A DNA stretch of 64,000 nt from Bog-473 sp963817735 (GTDB taxonomy: Bacteria; Actinomycetota; Acidimicrobiia; Acidimicrobiales; RAAP-2). The translations under genes and the position numbers were made by a program. Shown here in pieces: positions 1 through 8,409 of the stretch. The notes beneath the pieces were generated by a model, which saw only the letters and a program-made list of their open reading frames with translations, made no database searches and was not told where the DNA came from. The DNA is taken from positions 1 to 64,000 of the forward strand of contig CAWFPP010000005.1 in the NCBI GenBank assembly GCA_963817735.1. The letters are read 5' to 3'. Numbering within the stretch: the stretch's first letter is position 1; the number at the start of each line of letters is the position of its first letter.

Positions 1-289
1 AGACGTCACAGGTCGCGGCCAGCCGGTAGATGAGGTCGAGGCCCCGGGGCGTGCTGACGTCGATGCCGATGCTCTTCTTGCCGCGGTTGGAGTGCTCCAG
101 CAGCACGTGCACGGCGCCCATCGAAGGCATGACCCCGCTGGAGGCCAGACCGCGCATGGCGTCGCCCCTTTCGGGGTGCTCGACCTTGATCACCTCGGCG
201 CCCCAGTCGGCCAGGATGGCCGACGCCGCCGGCACAAAGGTGTGCTCGGCGACCTCGAGGATGCGCACACCCTTCATGATCTCTGACAA
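1..289 (-). CDS. CaiB/BaiF family CoA-transferase, N-terminal part (cut by window edge)
   Basis: Class III CoA-transferase that would move CoA between acyl-CoA and a free acid. Only about 96 N-terminal residues are inside the window. They contain the family opening GVRILEVAEHTFVPAA, the nucleotide-fold stretch ILADWGAEVIKVE and the NRGKKSIGID segment; the catalytic Asp would lie beyond the edge. I chose the TTG at 289, which has GGAGG seven bases upstream. The in-frame ATG at 277 lies too far from any Shine-Dalgarno sequence. The gene follows an aldehyde dehydrogenase on the same strand with a 95-base gap and may be co-transcribed with it. Confidence 0.85.
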   Translation of the reverse strand, partial: MSEIMKGVRILEVAEHTFVPAASAILADWGAEVIKVEHPERGDAMRGLASSGVMPSMGAVHVLLEHSNRGKKSIGIDVSTPRGLDLIYRLAATCDV

Positions 290-384
290 TTGAGTTCCTC
301 CCCGACGCGAATGAAGGACGCAGCTTCTCTGATCTGCTCGAGCGCGACGCCAACCGGACGTCAGGTGAGGAGGTGCTTGGTACT

Positions 385-1884
385 TCAGGTGCCCGCCGGG
401 CCGAACTGGCTGGGTCGCCCCTCCAAGATGACGGTCTTCGTCTCGAGGAAGGGCAGCAGACCCTCGACGCCGCCCTCGCGGCCGATGCCGGATTGCTTGA
501 AGCCGCCGAAGGCGATCCCGAAGTCCGTGCGGAAGGCGTTGTGGCCTACGGTGCCGGAGCGCAGCTGGCGGGCGACGTCGCAGGCCCGGTCGACATCGTT
601 GGTGAAGACCGACGCATTGAGGCCGTAGATCGTGTCGTTGGCGATGTCGATGGCGTCCTGCTCGTTGTCGGCCGGGATGACGCTCAGCACCGGCCCGAAG
701 ATCTCCTCCTGCGCGATGGTCGAAGAGTTGTCGACGTTGCCGAAGACCGTCGGCTCGATGAACCAGCCGCGGTCGAGATGCTTGGGCCGCCCGCCGCCGG
801 TGGCCAGCGTGGCCCCTTCCGCCACGCCCTTGGCGATGTAGCCCTCGACGCGGTCGCGCTGGCGCTCGGCGACCAGGGGACCCATGTGGGTCTGGGCGTC
901 GAACGGATCGCCGACCTGTACCTGGGAGAAGATGCCGGCCAGCGCGTCGACGAGCTCGTCGTGGCGGTTCTGGCTGACCACGATCCTCGTGAGCGAGGAG
1001 CAGACCTGCCCGGTCAGGAAGCACTCGGCGCCGGCGAGGGCGGTAGCCGCCGCGGTCAGGTCCATGTCGTCGAGGATGACGGCGGCGGACTTGCCGCCCA
1101 ATTCGAGAGTGCAGCGGGCGATTCGTTCTCCGCAGATGGAGGCAATGCGCCGCCCGGCGACGGTCGACCCGGTGAACGTGATCTTGTCGACGCGGGGGTC
1201 ACGCACCAGGAGTTCGGACACTTCCCGGTCGGCGGTCACGACGTTGAGGACGCCCGGAGGGAGGCCGATCGCTTCGGCGATCTCGGCGACGACATAGGCC
1301 TCGCCCGGTGCTTCGGGTGAGGCCTTGAGGATGACGGTGCACCCGGCCAGCAGGGCGGGGGCGATTTTGTAGCTGATCAGGCCGAGGGGAGCGTTCCAGG
1401 GAATGATGGCGCCCACGACGCCGACGGGCTCGCGCACGAGCAGGCCGAACTTGCCACCCATGCTGGGCCGCGCCTCTTCCTCGAAGGGGAACGTCTGGGC
1501 CAGTCCCGCGTAGTAGTTGAACGTCGCCGACGCGCCGGCGACCGACCCCTTGGCAACGCCGTGGAGGACGCCGGACTCACGCGGCCAGATCTGGCCCAGG
1601 TCCTCGGTGCGTCCCTCCAACGCGCTGGCGATGGCCCGCAGGTACTCGGCCCGCTGCTCGTGGCTGAGGCGTGGCCACGGTCCCTCGTCGAAGGCCTGGC
1701 GTGCCGCGGCGACGGCGCGAGCCATATCGGGCTCCTTCGCCTCGGCGACGCTGAAGAAGAGCTTCTCGCTGGTGGAGTCAATGACGTCGATGACGTCATC
1801 CGAGGAAGGCTTCACCCACTCGCCGCCGATGAAGAAGCGGTCCGCGTGGCGCAGGGGTGCGCTGATGTCGTTGGCGATGGCCAT
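385..1884 (-). CDS. NAD(P)-dependent aldehyde dehydrogenase
   Basis: Oxidises an aldehyde to the carboxylic acid in the cytosol. The protein has 499 residues, normal for the ALDH superfamily. Visible hallmarks are IPWNAP (161-166), FTGST (237-241), the general-base Glu261 in LELGGK and the nucleophile Cys295 in GQVCSS. EIFGPV and the C-terminal GGFKQSGIGRE are also present. The start has GGAG five bases upstream. It is divergent from a P450 gene, with a shared 148-base promoter region holding a GATACTCT dyad. A P450 next to an ALDH suggests alcohol or aldehyde oxidation on the way to a CoA-activatable acid. The substrate is unknown. Confidence 0.93.
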   Translation of the reverse strand: MAIANDISAPLRHADRFFIGGEWVKPSSDDVIDVIDSTSEKLFFSVAEAKEPDMARAVAAARQAFDEGPWPRLSHEQRAEYLRAIASALEGRTEDLGQIWPRESGVLHGVAKGSVAGASATFNYYAGLAQTFPFEEEARPSMGGKFGLLVREPVGVVGAIIPWNAPLGLISYKIAPALLAGCTVILKASPEAPGEAYVVAEIAEAIGLPPGVLNVVTADREVSELLVRDPRVDKITFTGSTVAGRRIASICGERIARCTLELGGKSAAVILDDMDLTAAATALAGAECFLTGQVCSSLTRIVVSQNRHDELVDALAGIFSQVQVGDPFDAQTHMGPLVAERQRDRVEGYIAKGVAEGATLATGGGRPKHLDRGWFIEPTVFGNVDNSSTIAQEEIFGPVLSVIPADNEQDAIDIANDTIYGLNASVFTNDVDRACDVARQLRSGTVGHNAFRTDFGIAFGGFKQSGIGREGGVEGLLPFLETKTVILEGRPSQFGPAGT

Positions 1885-1987
1885 GGCGTCTCCAATCGTG
1901 AGGTCGGTCTAAACGTAATCGGGGCATGGCCGCGGGGACACCGCCGGAATCGGTCCGGCGGAACTGGCGCGGCCTGACCGGAAGGCC

Positions 1988-2010
1988 GATACTCTAGCCA
2001 ACAGAGTGTC
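1988..2010. promoter_or_regulatory. Dyad GATACTCT-N7-AGAGTGTC in the ALDH/P450 divergent region
   Basis: Two inverted half-sites, GATACTCT and AGAGTGTC, are separated by seven bases. GATACT can also act as a -10 hexamer for the P450 gene. It is the most symmetric of nine related elements in this window and suggests GAYACTCT as the half-site. Operator function is inferred. Confidence 0.45.
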
Positions 2011-2032
2011 CTGAATATGGGAAGGGGCGAGG

Positions 2033-3217
2033 ATGAACGAGACGTATCCGGTCCGCGCCTTCAACGAGGCCACGACCGGTCCCGTGCTGTCCCACGCCGA
2101 GGAGATCGACGCGCTGCGGCGGGAGCACCCCTTCGTGCGCAGTTCGTACGGGAACGGGTTCTGGGTGTTCACCAACGCCGCGCTGATCCGGGACGCGCTG
2201 CAGCATGCGGACGTCTTCTCGAGCACGGTGGTGACCGTCCACGATCCGGACCCCCCGTACCGATGGATCCCCGAGATGCTCGATCCGCCCGAGCACACGG
2301 TCTGGCGGCAGTTGCTGGCGCCGCACTTCGCGCCGCGAGCGATGGAGCGGTTGGAGGACAAGGTGCGGGCGCGGTGCGCCGAGTTGGTGGGAGAGCTGGC
2401 CGGTCGTGGGCACTGTGACTTCCTGCGGGACTTCGCGTGGCGCTACCCGACGACGATCTTCATGGAGCTGATGGGGCTCCCCGCGTCGGGGCTCGAGCAA
2501 TTCCTGCTTTGGGAGCATGCGATCCTGCACCCTTCGGGTGGCGATGACCCGGAGCGGGCCGGCGCTTTCGACGCGATGATGGCGGTGATGGGCTACTTCT
2601 CGGAGTTGATCTCGGAGAAGCGGGACGACCCGGGCGACGACCTGTTGTCGAGCGCCTTGGCGTGGCGGATCGACGGGGCGCCCATTCCCCATGACGACCT
2701 CTTGTCGTGGTGCCTCCTGATGTTCATGGCCGGGCTGGACACGGTCTCGATCCAGCTGAGCTATGCGTTCTGGCACCTGGCCACGCACCCGTCCGACCGG
2801 GAGCGGGTCGCGTCGGACGCGTCGGTGGTGCCGGCGGCGGTGGAGGAGTTCCTGCGCCAGTTCGCGTTCGTGGCGCCGTCCCGCAAGGTGATGCGGGACA
2901 CGGACTTCCACGGCTGTCCCTTGCGGGCGGGCGACATGGTCTTCCTGCCTCTGTGCGCGGCGACGCGTGACCCGGAGGTGTTCGAGGACGCCGCCACGGT
3001 GCGCTTCGACCGTGAGTCCAATCCGCACGTGGCGTTCGGGGCGGGACCGCACCGGTGTCTGGGGTCGCATCTTGCCCGGCGGGAGCTGCGGGTGGCGTTG
3101 GAGGAATGGCATCGTTCCATTCCCACGTACTGGCTGACTCCGGGGGTCGACGTCACCGAGCACGGCGGGGGCCTCTTCGGGATCGATCGTCTCGAGCTCA
3201 GTTGGGACGTGGTCTGA
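2033..3217 (+). CDS. Cytochrome P450
   Basis: Haem monooxygenase that hydroxylates an organic substrate with electrons from a ferredoxin and reductase. The 394-residue length is normal for soluble actinobacterial P450s. The I-helix oxygen-activation motif AGLDT is at 233-237, the K-helix ExxR at 272-275 and the haem-ligand motif FGAGPHRCLG at 335-344, with Cys342 as ligand. No ferredoxin gene is adjacent, so the redox partner must be elsewhere. Start ATG has a purine-rich GGGAAGGGGCGAGG upstream. An aldehyde dehydrogenase follows after 73 bases, so the pair probably performs successive oxidations. CYP family cannot be assigned from sight. Confidence 0.95.
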   Translation: MNETYPVRAFNEATTGPVLSHAEEIDALRREHPFVRSSYGNGFWVFTNAALIRDALQHADVFSSTVVTVHDPDPPYRWIPEMLDPPEHTVWRQLLAPHFAPRAMERLEDKVRARCAELVGELAGRGHCDFLRDFAWRYPTTIFMELMGLPASGLEQFLLWEHAILHPSGGDDPERAGAFDAMMAVMGYFSELISEKRDDPGDDLLSSALAWRIDGAPIPHDDLLSWCLLMFMAGLDTVSIQLSYAFWHLATHPSDRERVASDASVVPAAVEEFLRQFAFVAPSRKVMRDTDFHGCPLRAGDMVFLPLCAATRDPEVFEDAATVRFDRESNPHVAFGAGPHRCLGSHLARRELRVALEEWHRSIPTYWLTPGVDVTEHGGGLFGIDRLELSWDVV

Positions 3218-3220
3218 CGA

Positions 3221-3294
3221 TGGACCCGGACAGGGACCCGGACGGGGACTGCATGCAAATGGCGATGGAAACGGAAATGGGGAAGATCGCATGA
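3221..3294 (+). other. 24-codon micro-ORF between P450 and ALDH
   Basis: An ATG at 3221 opens 24 codons rich in Asp, Pro and Met (beginning MDPDRDPDGD). It ends with a TGA overlapping the next gene's ATG as ATGA. The first part is an imperfect GGACCC/GGACGG repeat. It may be only a spacer or may translationally couple the two genes. I know of no homologue. Confidence 0.15.
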
Positions 3295-4811
3295 CGTGGA
3301 ATTACGAGCTGTTCGTTGACGGCGCGTGGACGTCGGAGGGGGCCTCCGGGTCGATCGACGTCGTGGATCCCGCAACGGAAGAGGTGATCGGGTCTGTCCC
3401 GGAGGCCTCGACCAAGACGGCCGCGCGGGCGATCGAGGCGGCGCGGCGGGCCTTCGACGAGGGGCCCTGGCCCTACATGAAGCCGTCGGAGCGCGCCGCC
3501 AAGTTGCTGGCGATGGCCGAGATCCTCGAGGCGCGTGCGCAGGACCTCCGGGAGCTGATCGTCGCGGAGACAGGGTCGACCGGGTTTCTCACCGATGCGG
3601 TGCAGGGGGCGGGTTCGATCGGGATGCTGCGCTCGAACGCGGCGCTGGTCGAGCACGGCTTCCCATGGGTGGAGAACGGGATGCCGACAGGGGGTCCGAC
3701 CGGGCTGGGCGGGAACGCCATCGTGCGCGAGCCGATCGGCGTGGTGGCGGCCATCACCCCGTTCAACTTCCCCTTCATGCTCAACGTGGTCAAGGTGGCG
3801 CCCGCCCTGGCGGTCGGCTGCACGGTCATCCTCAAGCCGCACCCGTGGACGCCCCTGGACGCCATGATGATCGCCGAGGCGGCGGCCGAGGCCGGAATTC
3901 CGCCGGGCGTGCTCAACGTGATCACCGGGCACGGCGAGGTGGGCGACGAGCTGACGTCGAACCCGATGGTGGACATGGTCACCTTCACGGGATCGACCGC
4001 CACCGGGCGCCGCATCATGGCGTCGGCCGCGGGGACGCTGAAGCGGGTCCAGCTGGAGCTCGGTGGCAAGAGCGCCACGGTGGTGCTCGGTGACGTGGGC
4101 GAGGACTACGCCCGATCGATCGGCTTCGGTCAGGTGCTTATGCACTGCGGCCAGGGTTGTGTCATCCATACGCGTGTGCTGCTGCCCGAAAACCTGCTCC
4201 CTGCGTACAAGGAGGGGCTGGAGGCGATGCGGCCCATGATCACGATCGGCGACCCTCGGTCCGACAGCACCGTGCTGGGGCCGCTGATCCGGGAGCAGCA
4301 ACGGGCGCGGGTGGAGGGCTATGTGGCGTCGGGGCTCGAGCAGGGCGCCGAGCTGTTGTGCGGCGGGAAGCGACCCGATGGGTTCGACAAGGGCTTCTAC
4401 TTCGAGCCGACCGTGTTCGTGGCTAGCAACGACCTGCGCATCGCCCAGGAGGAGATCTTCGGGCCCGTGCTCACGGTGGTCCCGTACTCGGGCTCGGACG
4501 AGGACGCCGTGCGGCTCGCCAACGACTCCATCTATGGCCTGGGCGGCGGAGTGGTGTCGACGTCGGAGTCGCGGGGGTTCAACGTCGCCCGGCAGATCCG
4601 GGCCGGTTTGGTCACCGTGCAGAAGGTGGGTGCCGAGTCCCTGGCGGACGTGGGTCCCGGTGGCGGTCAGGGCCCCGGGTGGGGGTCGCAGTTCACCGGT
4701 ATCGGGCAGAGCGGCGCCTTCGGTGGCTACAAGCAGTCGGGCCTCGGGCGTGAATGGGGGCGCCACGGGCTGGAGGAGTTCACCGAGATCAAGAACCTCG
4801 CCTGGAGCTGA
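3291..4811 (+). CDS. NAD(P)-dependent aldehyde dehydrogenase
   Basis: Second ALDH of the cluster, 506 residues. It has TPFNFP (156-161), FTGST (232-236), the general base Glu256 in QLELGGK and the nucleophile Cys290 in GQGC. EEIFGPV and a C-terminal GGYKQSGLGREWG are also visible. A glycine-rich insertion (GPGGGQGPGWGSQ) lies near residue 470, close to the mouth of the substrate channel in this family, and may affect substrate preference. It lies downstream of the P450 on the same strand. It shares only moderate identity with the ALDH at 385-1884, so they are not recent duplicates. Confidence 0.93.
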   Translation: MTWNYELFVDGAWTSEGASGSIDVVDPATEEVIGSVPEASTKTAARAIEAARRAFDEGPWPYMKPSERAAKLLAMAEILEARAQDLRELIVAETGSTGFLTDAVQGAGSIGMLRSNAALVEHGFPWVENGMPTGGPTGLGGNAIVREPIGVVAAITPFNFPFMLNVVKVAPALAVGCTVILKPHPWTPLDAMMIAEAAAEAGIPPGVLNVITGHGEVGDELTSNPMVDMVTFTGSTATGRRIMASAAGTLKRVQLELGGKSATVVLGDVGEDYARSIGFGQVLMHCGQGCVIHTRVLLPENLLPAYKEGLEAMRPMITIGDPRSDSTVLGPLIREQQRARVEGYVASGLEQGAELLCGGKRPDGFDKGFYFEPTVFVASNDLRIAQEEIFGPVLTVVPYSGSDEDAVRLANDSIYGLGGGVVSTSESRGFNVARQIRAGLVTVQKVGAESLADVGPGGGQGPGWGSQFTGIGQSGAFGGYKQSGLGREWGRHGLEEFTEIKNLAWS

Positions 4812-4844
4812 CAGCGTTCTGCGGGCCGGCGGTCGTGTCCGCGC

Positions 4845-6065
4845 TCAGAGATCGATGCCCAGCCCGGCCAGGACACGGGCCGTGTCGGCTCCGAGGTCCG
4901 GGGCTTTCGTCGTGACCGGACGGGCGCGTGGTGCGGCGACGGTGAGGCCGGCTTGCGTCGCGAGCGTGGGGCCGGCGAGGCCGGCGCTGACGGCGGCCAT
5001 GGAGATATCGAGGAGCCAGCGACCTCCCGAGTTGAGCGCGTCCAGACAAGCGCCCGCGGCCGTCAGGCCCGTGAGCGGGTCGGCGATGGCGTCGGAGCAG
5101 AACAACGGGCCGTCGCGCGTGTGGGTCACGAGGCCGCCGGCCGCTGCGGCATCGTCGCCGAAGGCAACGCGGTTGGCATCTGCGCCGGACCGTCCGTAGC
5201 CGGTGATGGAGACCCAGACCTGAGGACCGCCGCTGGTGATGATGTCGCGGGCGTTCACGCCGAACTGCTCCAATGCACGGGGGCGGCTCGCTTCGACGAC
5301 GACCTGCGCCCGTCCGATGAGCTCGTGGAGAACGCGGATGCCCTGCCGGGTCTGCAGGTCGAGCGCCACGGACTGTTTGCGTCCGTTCAGGAGGTCGAAG
5401 AAGGCGCGGGTGCCGCGGCGCGCACCGTCCGGTCGTTGGGTCGACTCCACCTTGACAACGGCGGCGCCGGCGCCGGCCAGCAGGTCGCCGCACAGCGGGC
5501 CCGCCCACAGGGCGGACAGGTCGATGACGAGGGCGCCCGTGACGTCGGGTCGGGGTGGTTCGTTTCCGAGCGGCGTGGGAATAACGGCGGCGCGTGCTGT
5601 CGATCCGCCCGCGTCGCCGACGCGGGCGACGGGCAGTCCGAGCAACCGGGCCCGCTCGGTCAGGACTCGGGGGTCGCCGTGGCGGAGCGTCGCGGCGACG
5701 GTTGACCAGATGGCCGGTGTCGATGCAGGCATGGCGTCGGGCTCGGGCTCGGGCTCGAGCTCGAGCTCGAGCCAGGCGGGGACCATCTCCACGTCCTCTG
5801 CACGGGGGAGCGAGACCGCCAGCCATTCCTCCCCGCAGGGCAGCAACCGGCAGCTCCCGCCACAGCTCGTGGATCCCCGTCGCCAGAGCCCCATCAACGC
5901 GGCGCGCTCGCCGAGGAGCGCGAGGGCGTCCAGGCCCGGGAACGGGCGGGCGAGCTCTTGCACCTCATCCACCAGGCGCTGCGGCGGTCCGAGCGGCTCG
6001 TCGGGCGACCCCGTCAGCGCCATGGCGCCGCTCCTCGCCCAGCGCTCCACCGGAGGGTCGTCCAC
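4845..6065 (-). CDS. CaiB/BaiF-type CoA-transferase with apparently permuted domain order
   Basis: About 406 residues. The usual N-terminal signature of the family (here VIDLSALWAGPLCGDLL, then AAVVKVES) starts only near residue 175. It is followed by NGRKQSVALDLQTRQG, SITGYGRSG and the Asp-containing FGDDAAAAGGL. Before it come about 170 residues, including STSCGGSCRLL, EEWLAVSLP and ERARLLGLPV, that resemble the small domain normally found at the C-terminus. That arrangement looks like a circular permutation (inference). A low-complexity LELELEPEPEP stretch lies in the linker. The GTG at 6065 is the first plausible start; reading further upstream runs antisense to the neighbouring hydratase. 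The gene is divergent from that hydratase. Confidence 0.8.
   Translation of the reverse strand: MDDPPVERWARSGAMALTGSPDEPLGPPQRLVDEVQELARPFPGLDALALLGERAALMGLWRRGSTSCGGSCRLLPCGEEWLAVSLPRAEDVEMVPAWLELELEPEPEPDAMPASTPAIWSTVAATLRHGDPRVLTERARLLGLPVARVGDAGGSTARAAVIPTPLGNEPPRPDVTGALVIDLSALWAGPLCGDLLAGAGAAVVKVESTQRPDGARRGTRAFFDLLNGRKQSVALDLQTRQGIRVLHELIGRAQVVVEASRPRALEQFGVNARDIITSGGPQVWVSITGYGRSGADANRVAFGDDAAAAGGLVTHTRDGPLFCSDAIADPLTGLTAAGACLDALNSGGRWLLDISMAAVSAGLAGPTLATQAGLTVAAPRARPVTTKAPDLGADTARVLAGLGIDL
5739..5774. repeat. In-frame hexanucleotide repeat (GGGCTC)3(GAGCTC)3
   Basis: Three GGGCTC units are followed by three GAGCTC-type units inside the CoA-transferase gene. On the minus strand they encode alternating Leu-Glu and Pro-Glu. 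The unit length keeps the frame, so copy-number change would only lengthen or shorten a linker. Confidence 0.8.
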
Positions 6066-6078
6066 GTCGGCAGGGTAA

Positions 6079-7063
6079 CGTCTCGCGATCCTCGAACCTC
6101 TCAGCGCCGAAGCACTGCTCGCCGAACTGAGCAGCGACATCACCCCCGAGCGCACCGGTGCCGTCCTGGTCGACCTGCACCACGCTCTGACCGATCCGGG
6201 CGACACGCGGCAGGAGACCCGATCGAGCCTTCCCTTCGTCGTCGTGGGGGTGAGCCACGGCGAAATCGCCGAGCGCTGGCTCGACCTGTGTGACGTGGTG
6301 GTCGAGGAAGGTGACCCGGCGTTGGACCGGATCGCGGCGAACGTCACTGCCCACCCCGTCACCGCCGCCACTCTGGCTCTGTTGTTGCGTGGGCAAGACC
6401 ACCTGTCGCTGGGTGAGGGCCTCGTGGCCGAGTCGTCCGCCTATTCGGTGCTCCAATCCGGTCCCGAGTTCGCCGCGTGGCGCCAGACACATCCGGCGCG
6501 TGCCGACAAGGACGGCGCTCCCCGGGTCCGGGTGGAGCGAAACGGCGCGGTCATGGCGATCACGCTGACCCGACCCGATCGGTTGAACGCACTCGACGCC
6601 CAGATGCGCGACGAGCTCATCGAGGCGCTGACATTGGCGGCGGCCACGTCCGAGGTGCAGCGGGTGGAGCTGCGAGGAGAGGGAAAGGCCTTCTGCGCCG
6701 GTGGCGATCTCGACGAGTTCGGGACCAGGTCCGACCCTGCGACCGCGCACATCATCCGGCTGGAGCGGAGCATCGGACGCTCGATCTCCCTGCTCGGGAA
6801 GTCGACTGCGGCGTACCTGCATGGTGCGTGCATGGGCTCCGGCATTGAGCTGGCCGCCTTCACTGATTGGGTCGTGGCGGCAGCTGACACGCAGATCGCA
6901 CTGCCTGAGATCGAGCTCGGCCTGGTGCCGGGTGCGGGTGGGACGGTCAGCCTGAATCGCCGGATCGGGCGGCTGCGCACCGCGTGGCTGGCGTTTTCCG
7001 GATGCACGATCGGCCCCGAGACCGCGCCGCGCGTGGGGTCTCGTCGACGACCTCGAACACTGA
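6079..7063 (+). pseudogene. Enoyl-CoA hydratase/isomerase with N-terminal extension, frameshifted near its end
   Basis: Crotonase-family enzyme that hydrates 2-enoyl-CoA. The core has TLTRPDRLNALD, the oxyanion motif GKAFCAGGDL, GACMGSGIEL and ALPEIELGLVPGAGG with the catalytic Glu pair. About 140 residues precede the core, a layout I recall from some actinobacterial members. Near 7025-7031 there is one base too many. Dropping it restores ETARAWGLVDDLEH and a stop at 7061-7063, the normal end of the family; otherwise the frame runs to 7257 as nonsense. The reading frame opens after a TAA at 6076 with no ATG, GTG or TTG before the GTG at 6244, although the upstream codons look protein-like. 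The true start is therefore uncertain. Confidence 0.75.
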
Positions 7064-7076
7064 ACGACGTTTGGGC

Positions 7077-7124
7077 AGGTGCGCACGAACCCCGGGGACT
7101 GCTCAGTCCGAGTTACGCGCACCT
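7077..7124. terminator. Stem-loop between convergent genes
   Basis: AGGTGCGC (7077-7084) and GCGCACCT (7117-7124) are perfect inverted copies. Between them sits a smaller hairpin, GGACT-GCTC-AGTCC (7096-7109). It lies between the hydratase end and the DUF222-HNH stop, where a bidirectional terminator is expected. There is no U-run, which is common in high-GC actinobacteria. Confidence 0.4.
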
Positions 7125-8336
7125 TCGGCGGCCCCCCGTCACCCTGGTCCAAAGGGGCGAAGGGCGCGACGTCATGACCCGGCCGCTCGGGCCGACAACG
7201 GTGAGCTCTCCATTGGCGTCCCCGGTCATGGTCCAGCCCTTGGTGTGCACCAGGTGATGGTGAAAGTCACACGCGAGGACCAGGTTGTCCAGATCGGTCG
7301 TGCCGCCCGGCTTCCATGCCACGACGTGGTGCACGTTGACGAAGGTCACGGCGCGACAGCCCGGGAAGCGACAATGTCGGTCCCGGCGCATGACTTCGCG
7401 GCGCTGGGTGGGCGTGGCGAAACGCCGGGCCCGGCCCTCGTACATGGTGTGGCCGACATCGTCGTCGACGCCCAGCGCGATGGTGGCGTCACAGGCGATG
7501 CGCTGCACCGTCTCGACGTCGATCAGGCCGTCGTGCTCGAGCTCGCCGGCCAGCTCGCTGGGTTCTCCTGAGTCCTCGACCAAGGCGTCGAGGGCGACGT
7601 GGGCCACCACGAGGAACGGCCTCTTGGTCGTGGTCGCCCCCGGCGCCATGGCCGCCCCCGGAGCCGCCGAGGCCATGAGCCCGCTGAACCCGTCGCAGCG
7701 GCGCTGGTCGAGCGGTGTCTCGCCGTCAGAGGCGATGGTCTCGGTCCACGCGTCGATGCAGGCCTTGGTCGCCGCGTAGGACTCGGCGGGCAGCTGGGCG
7801 CTGAGCGTGCGCAAGGTGTCGTTGAAGCGCAGGTAGCGCCGGTCGTGCTCGGACTCGGACTGGGACTGGGACCCGCTGCGCCGGCGTGCCGCCTCGGTGC
7901 GGGCGACGTCGGCCAGCTCGGCGACCGAAAGCTCCTTGGCCTGGGCGCACAGGGCGCGGTCGCTCTCGGGGGTGGCCACGTCGGCCACGACGCGCACCTT
8001 GTCAAAGGTGATGTCCCCGCGACAGAGCGAACCGACGAGGTGGGGCAGGTCCCAGGCCTTCTCGCCGACGTGGCTGAGGGCACGGGCGCTCGGCGCGGAG
8101 ACCCCGAAGCGCTCGGTGGCCCAGGCCTCGACCGAGGTCGCCCCGTCTTCTTGGAACGCCTGGCGCCGCTCGACCTCGCCCAGGCGCAGAGCGATCCTGC
8201 CCTGGGCCGCCGCCATCAGTGCGACGTCTTCGGCCAGAGCGGCGGCGAGCTCCTCGTTGGACTCGGCCGCCACGGCGCTGATCAGGTCGGCACCGGTCGT
8301 GCCGGGGGCGGTCTCGTCGGTGAGCGTGGGGGCCAT
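7113..8336 (-). CDS. DUF222 and HNH endonuclease domain protein
   Basis: 407 residues: an N-terminal alpha-helical DUF222 region (about 30-250) and a C-terminal HNH nuclease motif. The HNH part shows CRFPGC, VNVHHVVAWKPGG, TDLDNLVLAC and HHHLVH, with the paired Cys and His residues of the zinc/metal site. This is the family of the mycobacterial REP13E12 repeat proteins, often present in many copies per actinobacterial genome and of unknown role. A short SQSQSESE stretch near 155 comes from a tandem codon repeat. It looks intact. It is unrelated to the CoA genes around it and may be a selfish or repeat-borne insertion. Confidence 0.9.
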   Translation of the reverse strand: MAPTLTDETAPGTTGADLISAVAAESNEELAAALAEDVALMAAAQGRIALRLGEVERRQAFQEDGATSVEAWATERFGVSAPSARALSHVGEKAWDLPHLVGSLCRGDITFDKVRVVADVATPESDRALCAQAKELSVAELADVARTEAARRRSGSQSQSESEHDRRYLRFNDTLRTLSAQLPAESYAATKACIDAWTETIASDGETPLDQRRCDGFSGLMASAAPGAAMAPGATTTKRPFLVVAHVALDALVEDSGEPSELAGELEHDGLIDVETVQRIACDATIALGVDDDVGHTMYEGRARRFATPTQRREVMRRDRHCRFPGCRAVTFVNVHHVVAWKPGGTTDLDNLVLACDFHHHLVHTKGWTMTGDANGELTVVGPSGRVMTSRPSPLWTRVTGGRRRCA

Positions 8337-8409
8337 CGGCGGGAGAACGGTCCCGGCCGCCGGGAGGGAGCGCGCAGAATCGGGCGGTCAGCTGCCCGGC
8401 GCGGTCACG

